Assembly: GCA_002336105.1 (NCBI GenBank)
Contig: DDEQ01000012.1
Coordinates: 12,464 to 76,463 of the forward strand
Origin: Chthonomonas sp. UBA1950
Lineage (GTDB): Bacteria; Armatimonadota; Fimbriimonadia; Fimbriimonadales; Fimbriimonadaceae
Length of the DNA stretch: 64,000 bases
Direction: 5' to 3'
In this document: positions 24,352 through 33,190 of the stretch, in pieces
Numbering within the stretch: position 1 is the stretch's first letter
Layout of the letters: every line of letters starts with the position of its first letter
Notes under the pieces: generated by a model
Told to the model about the DNA's origin: nothing
Databases searched by the model: none
Seen by the model: only the letters and a program-made list of their open reading frames with translations
Position numbers and translations under genes: made by a program

Positions 24352-25845
24352 TCAAGACCCCTTCTGTTCGATCTTAACGTAGCGAATCTCGCTCACCGTC
24401 AATTTCGAATCACCAGATTCGCTATAGGCGTAGGCGCCGAGCATGGCACCCGTGAAGCCTCCGGCGACCTCCGTTGAAAGGTATTTCGATTCGACAGTGC
24501 CAAGGAGGTGCTCGGTGCCGTTATCGAAGTAGAACTCGTAGGCGAGTGGCTTCGTTTTCACGATCAGTTTGCCTTGAGTCGTTTCAACGGGAACGGATGA
24601 CTTGACGACGGACAAATCCCCAACCGTAACGCGAAGACATACCTGCTGTGCCTGGAAGTAGAGTTCTACGCGGTGCTTATCATTCTGAAAAACACTTAGT
24701 CCTGCTTCGCTAGTCTCATCGACGGTGGCGGAGCACACCACTACGAACTCTGAGTCGTGGCTAGATTGCGGGATTCCGAGCCAAGTCGGACTGCCGAGGC
24801 TTCCCAGACCATCGGGTGAACCGGTCAGGGTTAAAGTTTTGCCATCAAGCAGATAGTTTTGCTCGATGGGATGTCTGAGGAAGAACCATTCAAGACCGAT
24901 CTTTCCATCACTAAGATTGTATGTCCTAGAGGACTTTTCAACGCTTACGGCGGGGAGATCAATCGAAAGCGGAACCCTCCCTTCTTCACCCAAAACTGGC
25001 CAGCCGTCTTCGTTCCAAACTACCGGAACCAGGAACGTTTCTCGTCCAAGGCAGTGGGTTGAAGGGTAACCGGTTGGTCGGATTCCAAGGCAAACGGCCC
25101 ACCAGTTGCCAGCAGGATCATCAAAGAAATCAGCATGACCGATCGCCTGAAAATCGTGAAGAAGGCTCCGGTGACTCAGAATCGGATTGTGAGGGCAAGG
25201 TTCGAATGGCCCCCACGGCGAGCTTGATCGAGCGAGCGTTTGCATATGGGCGTACTCGGTACCACCTTCTGCAATCGTTAAGTAGTACATACCGTCCCGT
25301 TTAAAAAGATGAGGCCCTTCGGGGTAGCGCCCGCCGGTTCCTGCCCAAATCGGCTTCAACTCAGAAAGGACTTCACCCGTGTCTGGATTAATCTCGGCTT
25401 GGCGGATATTGGTACCGTTCACCGTGATGTAACACTTGCCGTCATCATCCCAAAAGAGAGAAGGATCGATGGAGTCTATGGCAATCCAGGTCGGGTCGGA
25501 CCATGGCCCATGAATGTCGTCTGCCGTTACAACGAAGTTGCCGCCTCCCGTCACGTTCGTTGTGATCATATAAAACCTGCCGTTGTGATGCCGCAGGGTT
25601 GGGGCATAAATGCCGCATGCGACCGGGGCATTATCGAGCCGAAGTTGAGATTTGGAGGTGAGGCAGTGCCCAATCAATTCCCAATCGGACAAGTTTGTCG
25701 AGCGCCGAATGGGCACGCCTGGGAAGTAAGCGAATGTGCTGTTAACCAAAAAGAACTCGTTCCCAACCCGGCAGACGCTTGGATCGGGTGCGAAACCCCT
25801 GACAATTGGGTTCTGGAGTCGGGGCTGATTTATCGGGCTATCCAT
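24352..25845 (-). CDS. GH43 glycosidase (beta-xylosidase / arabinofuranosidase)
   Basis: A 497-residue inverting glycosidase. The five-bladed propeller starts NPIVRGFAPDPSV with the general-base Asp21. IDPSLFWDDDG contains the pKa-modulating Asp127, and YPEGPHLF contains the acid Glu176. Residues 300-490 form the concanavalin-like C-terminal sandwich usual in two-domain GH43 beta-xylosidases. No signal peptide is visible, so it probably acts in the cytoplasm on imported xylo- or arabino-oligosaccharides. It is monocistronic, between tRNA-Ser and rpmF. The two-domain size matches the subfamily 11/12 type. Confidence 0.92.
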   Translation of the reverse strand: MDSPINQPRLQNPIVRGFAPDPSVCRVGNEFFLVNSTFAYFPGVPIRRSTNLSDWELIGHCLTSKSQLRLDNAPVACGIYAPTLRHHNGRFYMITTNVTGGGNFVVTADDIHGPWSDPTWIAIDSIDPSLFWDDDGKCYITVNGTNIRQAEINPDTGEVLSELKPIWAGTGGRYPEGPHLFKRDGMYYLTIAEGGTEYAHMQTLARSSSPWGPFEPCPHNPILSHRSLLHDFQAIGHADFFDDPAGNWWAVCLGIRPTGYPSTHCLGRETFLVPVVWNEDGWPVLGEEGRVPLSIDLPAVSVEKSSRTYNLSDGKIGLEWFFLRHPIEQNYLLDGKTLTLTGSPDGLGSLGSPTWLGIPQSSHDSEFVVVCSATVDETSEAGLSVFQNDKHRVELYFQAQQVCLRVTVGDLSVVKSSVPVETTQGKLIVKTKPLAYEFYFDNGTEHLLGTVESKYLSTEVAGGFTGAMLGAYAYSESGDSKLTVSEIRYVKIEQKGS

Positions 25846-25891
25846 TAGGCGGATTCAGTATATCCACGCCAACCAGCCTGACGGAAGATAC

Positions 25892-25924
25892 AAAAACACC
25901 CTCATGCAAAACCACATGAGGGTG
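25892..25924 (-). terminator. Terminator of the rpmG-rpmF transcript
   Basis: On the minus strand a perfect 10-base stem CACCCTCATG / CATGAGGGTG (25915-25924 / 25897-25906) with an 8-base loop is followed by five T residues. It lies 25 bases beyond the rpmF stop. Confidence 0.85.
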
Positions 25925-25949
25925 TGAGTTAGCTTCGTTAAAGACTAAA

Positions 25950-26132
25950 TCAGTCTTTGAAGCCTGGAAGTCGTCGGCCCTTGTAGTAGCCGTCTGGAGT
26001 GGCGCGGTGGCGCAGGAAGAATGGCTCGCCGCCGACTTGCTTGTTCACCTGAATCTCGGGCAACACGGCGACGTAGTGGGTGCGACGAAGTGCGGTTCGC
26101 GCGTGGCTGTGACGTCGTTTCGGGTTTGGCAT
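25950..26132 (-). CDS. rpmF: 50S ribosomal protein L32, zinc-free form
   Basis: A 60-residue protein. The opening MPNPKRRHSHARTALRRTHY is the highly conserved L32 N-terminus. The C-terminal part has no cysteine, so the CxxC...CxxC zinc site of the C+ form is absent. It is a small protein of the large subunit near the peptidyl transferase region. Its ATG directly abuts the rpmG stop (TAA then ATG), and a strong terminator follows. In many bacteria rpmF is next to plsX or fabD genes; here it pairs with rpmG instead. Confidence 0.95.
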   Translation of the reverse strand: MPNPKRRHSHARTALRRTHYVAVLPEIQVNKQVGGEPFFLRHRATPDGYYKGRRLPGFKD

Positions 26133-26300
26133 TTACTTCTTCTCTCGGTGCAGCGTGTGCTTTCGCAGCCGCGGGTTGTACTTCATGATTTCCAAGCGCT
26201 CGGTCGTGTTTCGCTTGTTCTTGGTAGTCGTATAGTAGTTCTTGCCGTCCTCCGTGCAAACAACACGGATGATCTCTCTGGCTTCGGCCTTCTTTGCCAT
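26133..26300 (-). CDS. rpmG: 50S ribosomal protein L33, zinc-free form
   Basis: A 55-residue protein beginning MAKKAEAREIIRVVC, with core NYYTTTKNKRNT and tail LRKHTLHREKK, all diagnostic of L33. Only one cysteine is present, so it is the type without the zinc ribbon. It sits in the large ribosomal subunit near the E site. It is the first gene of a two-gene operon with rpmF. A recognisable promoter lies 54 bases upstream and a terminator follows rpmF, so the unit is self-contained. Confidence 0.95.
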   Translation of the reverse strand: MAKKAEAREIIRVVCTEDGKNYYTTTKNKRNTTERLEIMKYNPRLRKHTLHREKK

Positions 26301-26353
26301 GTGGTCCTCTTATGCCGTCGTGAAGCTGGTCAGTTCAGTGGGACAGCCTGAAA

Positions 26354-26383
26354 ATTATGCACGAAACCATGCACCGTTTGCAA
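26354..26383 (-). promoter_or_regulatory. Promoter of rpmG-rpmF
   Basis: On the minus strand TTGCAA (-35, 26378-26383) and CATAAT (-10, 26354-26359) are separated by 18 bases. The -10 box ends 53 bases before the rpmG ATG. Position and similarity to consensus support a housekeeping promoter. Confidence 0.55.
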
Positions 26384-26406
26384 GCCCTGATTCGTCTCTT
26401 ATTGAC

Positions 26407-27819
26407 CTACGCACGCAAAAATAGTTTCTTGCGCGTGAACCACGCGGTGATTAAGAGTACCAGAAATGTCTTGAGGAGCCCATCGCAGATCGCTTGCGCC
26501 CAGGGGTTTTCGAGGTGGGTTCCGACAAAACTCTCCCATTGGAGGAGGCCAAAAACTCCCATCACTAAGTTTGTAATCACTACATAGCCAAGGATCGGGT
26601 TTGCACCACAATCGCTCAGCAACTTCATTAATCCGTTTTTGAACTTGGCATTAAGACAAACCAGTCCGACGAGTGCATAGCTTGCGAGACCACCCGTGAC
26701 AAGAAAATAACTAAGTGTTGGGTGATCTTTTTTGATTCCGCCGGCGAGCGGTTCTACGAGCAGTCCAACAATGAGAAGGGTGATTCCGATTCTGAGGGTC
26801 TGGATGACTGCCTCCGATTTGAGGCGCTGAGCAAGCCATAGACCGAAGATTCCAAGTGTCACTAAAACAAGGCTGGTGAGTTCGACAACCCGGGACATTA
26901 GCCCGTAGCAGGCAATCGCAGACATGGCGACCCCCAATATCGGCATCCCGAGGTTTTGAGGGTGCTTATCCGAGTCCATCTTCTGCAAGGCTTCGCCGAT
27001 AAACGTCGCCGGAAGCACGATAAGCAGATATTTGTGATACTCAAAGTGATAAAGCACCGGAACGAATCTTCCATAGGCCCAATGATCGAGATCGAAGAAC
27101 TGCAATGGAGTGAAATCCCATATTTGTCTTGCGAGTCCGGTCTTTTCTTGCGCACCGAGGAAAATGGCACTCACGATGGCGATGATTGCCAGTCGCAGTC
27201 CAGGTCGAGAACGAGTGAACAGCCAGATCAGGCCACCGCTCACGGCGACGTTCGCAAGGACCATCAAAATGATGTCCATTCGATAGTTCGCAAATCCGGT
27301 GTTATCGGGATATTTGTGTAGCGCAATGAGCAGCGTCGCAGAGACCCAGCCAACCCCGGTTCCGAGTCGTTGCACCCCCGTCGGGATCGATTTGGGCCAA
27401 CGAACAAACATCAAGAATAGTAAGACGAACCCCAGGAGCGCCAGGAGCCACTCGTTCGTGCCGGGGTTTGTCGCCATTGCTCCAGGCCTTAAGTGCTGAC
27501 CAAAAATCGCAAAGGCAGCAAGGAGCACGCCTCGAATTCCAATATCCTTGGCAATCTGCCAGTTGGTTTGCCCTTTATCGAGCCTGGTTCCAATCGCAAA
27601 GGGAATCGCTGCCCCAAGGGCGAACAAGAAGAACGGAAAGACGAGATCGACCCATGTCAGGCCGGGAAGCTCTGGGTTAAAGACATGGTCGGGTGGCGGT
27701 AGTTGGGCGTGAAACATCCATGCAGGCAAAGTGTCAGGCAACATGCCAGACCAAGCCATGCCAAGGATTGCGAGACCCCGCAAGGCGTCGAGGGCTTCGA
27801 GTCGCTTCACTGTCGCCAT
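26407..27819 (-). CDS. DUF5009 / HGSNAT-like membrane acyltransferase
   Basis: A 470-residue protein with about eleven membrane spans. The start RLEALDALRGLAILGM and the following TWVDLVFPFFLFALGAAIPF are the conserved first block of the bacterial DUF5009 family. That family is related to lysosomal heparan-alpha-glucosaminide N-acetyltransferase, which carries acetyl groups across the membrane onto amino sugars. Later conserved residues include GANPILGY near residue 405. A role in acetylating envelope or imported glycans is inferred; the acceptor is unknown. The conserved opening so near the ATG fixes the start. A strong terminator hairpin lies only 15 bases upstream of the start codon. Confidence 0.85.
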   Translation of the reverse strand: MATVKRLEALDALRGLAILGMAWSGMLPDTLPAWMFHAQLPPPDHVFNPELPGLTWVDLVFPFFLFALGAAIPFAIGTRLDKGQTNWQIAKDIGIRGVLLAAFAIFGQHLRPGAMATNPGTNEWLLALLGFVLLFLMFVRWPKSIPTGVQRLGTGVGWVSATLLIALHKYPDNTGFANYRMDIILMVLANVAVSGGLIWLFTRSRPGLRLAIIAIVSAIFLGAQEKTGLARQIWDFTPLQFFDLDHWAYGRFVPVLYHFEYHKYLLIVLPATFIGEALQKMDSDKHPQNLGMPILGVAMSAIACYGLMSRVVELTSLVLVTLGIFGLWLAQRLKSEAVIQTLRIGITLLIVGLLVEPLAGGIKKDHPTLSYFLVTGGLASYALVGLVCLNAKFKNGLMKLLSDCGANPILGYVVITNLVMGVFGLLQWESFVGTHLENPWAQAICDGLLKTFLVLLITAWFTRKKLFLRA

Positions 27820-27834
27820 TCACGACAGTTTGAC

Positions 27835-27864
27835 AAAAAAAGGGGAGCCATAGGTTGGCTCCCC
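27835..27864 (-). terminator. Strong intrinsic terminator in the leader of the DUF5009 gene
   Basis: Read on the minus strand: a perfect 9-base stem GGGGAGCCA / TGGCTCCCC (27856-27864 / 27842-27850), a 5-base loop, then seven T residues (27835-27841). This is as good a terminator as any in the window, yet it points into the start of the DUF5009 gene 15 bases away, and no minus-strand gene lies upstream to need it. It may be an attenuator or the end of a small RNA. Confidence 0.8.
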
Positions 27865-28158
27865 GTAAGCTGCTTCTCGTCGCTTTTATCGGCGCGGGCG
27901 CTCGATTTGCTGTCCCCTCGCCGCTTCTCTTCTCTCTTATTTATTGGTCTACTCGTCGAAATCCTTAGGTCTCGTTTTGCGTTCCGATCTATACAACCAA
28001 ACAGGGACTGGATTAGTGCCCGAATTCAAGACAAATTCAGGAAATCGCCTTTCTTCTCTATCAACCATGCCCAGGACAATCTCCACAAAAAAGTCAAGAT
28101 AAATGTCAGAATGCCTGCGTAGATAAGGAGGGTTCGCGTAGTCCCGTTTCGGGAGAGG
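27865..28158. other. Leader region between divergent DUF5009 and sufB genes
   Basis: About 290 bases without a credible protein. A plus-strand open frame of 139 codons (27703-28122) crosses it, but half of it lies antisense to the DUF5009 gene and it has no domain. The minus-strand side contains a pyrimidine-rich stretch on the plus strand (27910-27940). Promoters for both divergent genes must lie here, and possibly a small RNA ending at the terminator at 27835. Confidence 0.45.
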
Positions 28159-28176
28159 GTGAACGCCAGAAAAGCT

Positions 28177-29718
28177 ATGTCAGAAAAAGAAATCGACCAG
28201 AGTACAGCTCTTCTCGAACAGTTTGCCAATCGTGAGTACGAGCATGGTTGGAGCGTTGATATCGAGACCGACCAGTTTGCTGTCGGCCTAAACGAAGAGG
28301 TCATTCGTGCCTTGTCCGCCAAAAAAGAGGAGCCGCAGTGGTTGCTCGATTGGCGACTGAAGGCCTACGCTCATCTCCAAACGCTCAAAATGCCGGATTG
28401 GCCGAACGTAAAGTACACAAAGCCAAACCTTCAAGAGATCAGCTATTACTCTGCTCCAAAGCTCAAGCCGATACTCAATAGTCTGGAAGACGCCGACCCC
28501 GAGATTCTAAAAACCTTCCAAAAGCTTGGAATCCCCGTCGAAGAGCAAAAGGTATTGCTGAACGTCAAAGGCGCGGCTGCTTCGGCGGCTGATGCCCGCA
28601 GTTCAGAGATCGGCGCACGAGCAGAAGGCCTCTCAGGTGTTGCCGTGGACGCAGTTTTTGACTCCGTTTCGGTTGTCACCACTTTCAAGGCAGAACTCGC
28701 TAAACTCGGAATTCTGTTCATGAGCATCAGCGAAGCCGTCAAAGAACATCCTGACCTCATTCAGAAATATCTCGGCTCCGTCGTTCCGTATAGCGACAAC
28801 TACTTTGCGACGTTGAACTGCGCGGTCTTCACCGATGGCTCGTTTGTTTATGTTCCAAAGGGTGTTCGATGCCCGATGGAGCTGAGCACCTACTTCCGAA
28901 TTAACGCCGCGCAGACTGGGCAGTTCGAGCGAACGCTCATCATCGCCGAAGAGGGCGCTTACGTCAGCTACCTCGAAGGTTGTACGGCTCCTCAACGAGA
29001 CGAAAATCAGCTTCACGCCGCGGTAGTTGAGCTCGTCGCCGCCGGTGACGATGCAACGATCAAATACAGCACGGTTCAGAACTGGTATCCAGGCGACCCG
29101 AAGACGGGCGTTGGCGGGATCTATAACTTCGTCACCAAGCGCGCACGTTGCATTGGCAAGCGAAGTAAGGTCACGTGGACTCAGGTTGAGACCGGGTCCT
29201 CGATCACTTGGAAATACCCGAGCGTCATCCTTCAGGGCGATGATAGTGTCGGCGAGTTCTATTCCGTAGCATTGACGGCAGGCAAACAGCAAGCGGACAC
29301 TGGAACCAAGATGATCCACATCGGCAAACGCACGAAGTCGACCATCGTTTCAAAGGGTATTTCGGCTGGAAACGGCCAAAACACCTATCGAGGTTTGGTG
29401 CGCGTGAATCCGGGTGCGGATGGCGCACGTTCCTACGCTCAATGCGACTCGATGCTTATGGGGGATAGGTGCGGAGCACACACCTTCCCCTACATCGAGG
29501 TCAAAAACCCGACTGCGACCGTCGAGCACGAAGCGTCAACGTCGAAGATCGGTGAGGATCAAATCTTCTACTGCAACCAGCGCGGGATTCCGACTGAGGA
29601 CGCGGTGAATATGATTGTTAGCGGATTCTGCAAAGACGTCTTCCGCGAGCTTCCAATGGAGTTTGCGGTTGAGGCGCAGAAGCTTCTTGGCGTCAGCCTC
29701 GAAGGCAGCGTCGGCTAA
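28177..29718 (+). CDS. sufB: Fe-S cluster assembly scaffold SufB
   Basis: A 513-residue cytoplasmic scaffold that builds [4Fe-4S] clusters with SufC and SufD. Conserved blocks include MPDWPNVKY near the start, GVRCPMELSTYFRIN, EGCTAPQRDENQLHAAVVEL, TKRARC, GISAGNGQNTYRG and MLMGDRCGAHTFPYIEV, which contains the cluster-related Cys. Full length suggests an active protein. I chose the ATG at 28177; a GTG at 28159 has GGGAGAGG directly in front but is very close to it. Neither sufC, sufD nor sufS is adjacent, which is unusual because these are normally one operon. Confidence 0.95.
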   Translation: MSEKEIDQSTALLEQFANREYEHGWSVDIETDQFAVGLNEEVIRALSAKKEEPQWLLDWRLKAYAHLQTLKMPDWPNVKYTKPNLQEISYYSAPKLKPILNSLEDADPEILKTFQKLGIPVEEQKVLLNVKGAAASAADARSSEIGARAEGLSGVAVDAVFDSVSVVTTFKAELAKLGILFMSISEAVKEHPDLIQKYLGSVVPYSDNYFATLNCAVFTDGSFVYVPKGVRCPMELSTYFRINAAQTGQFERTLIIAEEGAYVSYLEGCTAPQRDENQLHAAVVELVAAGDDATIKYSTVQNWYPGDPKTGVGGIYNFVTKRARCIGKRSKVTWTQVETGSSITWKYPSVILQGDDSVGEFYSVALTAGKQQADTGTKMIHIGKRTKSTIVSKGISAGNGQNTYRGLVRVNPGADGARSYAQCDSMLMGDRCGAHTFPYIEVKNPTATVEHEASTSKIGEDQIFYCNQRGIPTEDAVNMIVSGFCKDVFRELPMEFAVEAQKLLGVSLEGSVG

Positions 29719-29785
29719 CTTTACACATTCGGTGAGGAACTGGAGATTCAGTTCCTCACTTCGCTTCTGGATTTTGCGCCGGCAA

Positions 29786-30337
29786 TCAGTAGTTTCTGAC
29801 TTCCCAGAAAACGGTGTTTCGGAACGGAACGCTTCCGATGTGAGTGTCCCAAGTTGAAAACTCAACAACGGCATCCTCGTAGGTATCGAGTAACTCCCAT
29901 AACTCTTCGTAACTGCTCGGATCGAGGTGGTGCCGCAGCAGGCCGACGGCTTCGAGCCCATTTGCATGAAGTTGCTCAATATCTAACCCAGCGCGCATAG
30001 GTTGCTTGACCAAGGTGTAGCGTAAGTCAAGGTAGTCAACTGATCGCATCACTTCGCCCTGGATTCGCAAGAGAGGATTCGGCGCGCTTTGGTTCACTGT
30101 GATGAGATTTCGGTCCGCGCCTTCAGAAATCCAATGTTCAACGACCGAACAAACCTCTGAGGGAGGGATGTCGTATCGAATCCAAGCGCCGCCGGCAATG
30201 CCTTTGTATCGCAAGACAATGAGGCCGAAATAGTCATCCTCAAGGTAATCATCAAGCGTTGGCCAAGAGAGCAGTTTGTTGCCAAATGCACCTTGCTCAT
30301 AGAGCTGATACATTTCGTGTTTGCTCTTGACCTGCAT
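29786..30337 (-). CDS. Hypothetical protein
   Basis: A protein of 183 residues if started at the ATG at 30337. The composition is ordinary and soluble, rich in Leu, Asp, Glu and Tyr, with segments WPTLDDYLEDDYFGLIVLRYKG, a helical middle and a C-terminal strand pattern ending VFWEVRNY. I recognise no family, signal peptide or catalytic motif. The frame stays open to an ATG at 30514 (242 residues), but that start would overlap the divergent argG by 47 bases, so the shorter form is preferred. It is convergent with sufB. Possibly a conserved lineage-specific protein; function unknown. Confidence 0.6.
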   Translation of the reverse strand: MQVKSKHEMYQLYEQGAFGNKLLSWPTLDDYLEDDYFGLIVLRYKGIAGGAWIRYDIPPSEVCSVVEHWISEGADRNLITVNQSAPNPLLRIQGEVMRSVDYLDLRYTLVKQPMRAGLDIEQLHANGLEAVGLLRHHLDPSSYEELWELLDTYEDAVVEFSTWDTHIGSVPFRNTVFWEVRNY

Positions 30338-30467
30338 GACGTCACAAAGATAGTAGCCTCCCAAATCTCGATCAGGGGACTGCCACCTGGTGATTTGACG
30401 AGAACTGGACAACGAACCCGAGACTGGTTCCGACGCGACCTTCAAGCGGGTACCCTTAAGGTCCCTT

Positions 30468-31805
30468 ATGTCGCGAATTCTCACGAAATTGCCGTCTGGC
30501 GAGCGCGTTGGCATCGCCTTTTCTGGAGGCCTCGATACCTCAGTTGCCGTAGCCTGGATGCGTGAGAAAGGTGCGATTCCTTACTGCTATACCGGCTTGC
30601 TTGGTCAATATGACGAACCCGAAGTCGAGAATGTGCCACAGCGCGCTTTGGACTACGGTGCAGAAAAAGCCAGGCTCGTCGATTGCCGACAAGAGATGGT
30701 TCGCGAAGGTCTTATCGCGCTTATGTGCGGTGCCTTTCACATCACCAGCGGCGGAAAGACTTACTTTAACACCACGCCTATTGGCCGCGCCGTCACCGGA
30801 ACGATGCTAGTCAAGGCGATGGCCGAAGACGAAGTTCACATTTGGGGCGACGGCAGCACCTACAAAGGCAACGACATCGAGCGGTTCTATCGCTACGGGC
30901 TTTTGGCAAACCCGGAACTTCGAATCTACAAGCCGTGGCTAGACACCCAGTTTGTTACGGAACTCGGTGGTCGAAAAGAGATGAGCGAGTGGCTCGAAAC
31001 TCGCAAACTGCCGTATCGCGATAAGAAGGAAAAGGCATACAGCACCGACGCCAACATTTGGGGCGCAACCCATGAAGCGAAGGATCTTGAGTTCCTGAAC
31101 AATGGACTCAATATCGTTGAGCCTATCATGTGCGTCAAGTTCTGGGACCCTTCGGTTGAGATCAAGTCTGAAATCGTTCGAGTCGAGTTCCGCGAAGGCT
31201 GGCCGGTTGCGATCAATGGTGAGAGCTTTGAAGATCAGGTTGCTTTGGTTTACAAAGCGAACGAGATAGGTGGGCGTCACGGCATCGGTTGCAGTGACCA
31301 GATTGAAAACCGCATCATCGAAGCCAAGAGCCGAGGAATCTATGAGGCACCGGGTATGGCGTTGCTCCACATCGCCTATGAGCGACTTCTCAACGCCATT
31401 CACAACGAAGGTTCCATCGAGAATTACCGAACCAACGGTCGCCGACTTGGCCGCTTGATGTATGAGGGCCGCTGGTTCGATCCGCAGTCACTCATGCTCC
31501 GTGATTCGCTTCAACGCTGGATCGGCTCGCTCGTCACGGGCGAAGTGACTCTCGAGCTTCGACGCGGTGATGACTATTCGATTCTAGATACCACTGGCCC
31601 GGCTTTCTCGTATCACCCCGAGAAGCTCAGCATGGAAAGTGGGGAAAGCGAATTCGGTCCCGAGGACCGAATTGGTCAACTCTCTATGCGCAACCTTGAT
31701 ATCCAAGACACCCGTGAAAAGCTACTGGGTTACAGTCAGCAGCATGCTTTTGGCACTGGTGGGATTCCGTCCCTCGGCATGGGCGGCGACTCTTCGACCG
31801 ATTAG
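30468..31805 (+). CDS. argG: Argininosuccinate synthase
   Basis: A 445-residue enzyme joining citrulline and aspartate with ATP to give argininosuccinate, the penultimate step of arginine synthesis. The N-type ATP pyrophosphatase loop is AFSGGLDTS near residue 17. Further conserved parts are AFHITSGGKTYFNTTPIGRAVTG, WGDGSTYKGNDIERFYRYG and GRRLGRLMYEGRWFDPQ. Length and sequence style match the long E. coli type (447), not the 400-residue type of most bacteria. No other arg gene is adjacent, although a carbamoyl-phosphate synthase half lies 13 kb away. Its stop overlaps that of the convergent coaBC. Confidence 0.97.
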   Translation: MSRILTKLPSGERVGIAFSGGLDTSVAVAWMREKGAIPYCYTGLLGQYDEPEVENVPQRALDYGAEKARLVDCRQEMVREGLIALMCGAFHITSGGKTYFNTTPIGRAVTGTMLVKAMAEDEVHIWGDGSTYKGNDIERFYRYGLLANPELRIYKPWLDTQFVTELGGRKEMSEWLETRKLPYRDKKEKAYSTDANIWGATHEAKDLEFLNNGLNIVEPIMCVKFWDPSVEIKSEIVRVEFREGWPVAINGESFEDQVALVYKANEIGGRHGIGCSDQIENRIIEAKSRGIYEAPGMALLHIAYERLLNAIHNEGSIENYRTNGRRLGRLMYEGRWFDPQSLMLRDSLQRWIGSLVTGEVTLELRRGDDYSILDTTGPAFSYHPEKLSMESGESEFGPEDRIGQLSMRNLDIQDTREKLLGYSQQHAFGTGGIPSLGMGGDSSTD

Positions 31806-32974
31806 TCTGAAACGGACTCTAACAGCCAGAGCGCGCAACCCAGTTTCGATTGGTGCCCGCTTTGGCTCGTTTCGCCAGAAGCGAAAATGAGCTGTAGCTC
31901 GTTCTCTTCGGAATCAAAACCGATTGTGTGATTACTGACGTCGTTCACGGCGATGGCATGTAGACCTTTTCGGGCGAGTTTTGCCTGAGCCTCAGATAAG
32001 TCGGTTGACGGCTCGGCGGCAAATCCGATGATCTTTTTGCTACGGTTTTTCTTTGCAACTTCGGCGATCACGTCCGGGTTTGCCACGAGTTGTAAGCTCA
32101 TTGTCGCCTCCTTTCTGCGCAGTTTGCCCGCCACTTTTACCTCGGGGCGATAGTCGGCGACGGCGGCTGCACCAATGATCAGGTCGGCAGTCGGGGCAAA
32201 GTGGAGAGCCTGTGTAAGCATTTCTTCTGCGGTACGAACCCGCACGACGTTGGCCGACAATGGGTACGCCGCTGAAGATGGCCCTGCGATAACAACAACT
32301 TCAGCACCCATCAGGAGCGCCGCACGCGCTATCGCCGCCCCCATTTTTCCGCTGGATTTATTGGTCAAAAAGCGAACGTCGTCAATCGGCTCTTGGGTGG
32401 GACCGCTCGTGATGAGCACCCGTTTTCCCTTGAGGCTTTGTTTGCGCGTCAGAACCACCTCAACCGCTTTTGCGATTTCGGCAATCGTGGCGAGCTTTCC
32501 TTGGCCGTGGTCGCCGCAAGCGACGTCTCCGTCGATCGGCTCGACGATACTCACCGCTTTTGTGGCTAGGATCTTGAGGGCCGCTTGGTTCGATTCACTG
32601 CCGTACATCGCCGGATTCATAGCAGGAGCGACAACAAGGGGTGCCGAGGAAGCGACGGCGACGGTCGAGAGCATGTCATCCGCTACGCCGTAAGCAAGCT
32701 TGGCAATCGTGTTAGCGGTGGCGGGAGCGATCACAAGCACATCTGCCCACTTTGCCCAATCGATGTGGGCCATCCTTCCGCGCTCAGGCTCTTCAAACGC
32801 ATCGATAAGGCATGGTTCGCTGGTGAGCGCCTCAAACAACGCCGGTGTCACGAACTTCTGGGCGGAGTCAGTCAGACAAGTACGAACCGTGTGCCCACTA
32901 CGCATCAACTCTCGAGCGAGGTCAGCTGCTCGATACGCCGCCACTGATCCAGAAACGCCAAGAAGTACGTTCAT
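31802..32974 (-). CDS. coaBC: Bifunctional phosphopantothenoylcysteine synthetase/decarboxylase
   Basis: A 390-residue fusion enzyme of coenzyme A synthesis. The N-terminal flavoprotein decarboxylase (CoaC) has GVSGSVAAYRAADL, the catalytic His70 in MAHIDW, PATANTIAKLAYG and PAMNPAMY, with the substrate-lid motif GDVACGDHGQGK. The C-terminal synthetase (CoaB) has TSGPTQEPIDDVRFLTNKSSGKMG and AAVADYRP. Domain order and size are standard. It catalyses CTP-dependent ligation of cysteine to phosphopantothenate and then decarboxylation. It is monocistronic here, convergent with argG with a 4-base stop overlap. Confidence 0.96.
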   Translation of the reverse strand: MNVLLGVSGSVAAYRAADLARELMRSGHTVRTCLTDSAQKFVTPALFEALTSEPCLIDAFEEPERGRMAHIDWAKWADVLVIAPATANTIAKLAYGVADDMLSTVAVASSAPLVVAPAMNPAMYGSESNQAALKILATKAVSIVEPIDGDVACGDHGQGKLATIAEIAKAVEVVLTRKQSLKGKRVLITSGPTQEPIDDVRFLTNKSSGKMGAAIARAALLMGAEVVVIAGPSSAAYPLSANVVRVRTAEEMLTQALHFAPTADLIIGAAAVADYRPEVKVAGKLRRKEATMSLQLVANPDVIAEVAKKNRSKKIIGFAAEPSTDLSEAQAKLARKGLHAIAVNDVSNHTIGFDSEENELQLIFASGETSQSGHQSKLGCALWLLESVSD

Positions 32975-33190
32975 ATATGTTGATTATGCGGAAACGAACT
33001 CAATCTGTTCTGCAAGATCAACATTATGGGGAACTTCCTACTTGCTCAGATCGAGAGAGCACCAGCGAATCGTGTAGGTGATAACAAGCCAATCGCCTTC
33101 TGGTACTGACAATACCGATAAACGTTTTTTCTGCCGACGGTAGTTGATAAAGTACGAGAAGCATGTTACTCTTTTAAAAAGGATTGTCGT

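Noticed and set aside
27703..28122. A plus-strand open frame of 139 codons across the DUF5009 leader.
   Set aside because: It begins inside the opposite-strand DUF5009 coding region and runs through the terminator hairpin; amino-acid content is Arg/Ser-rich as in non-coding frames.
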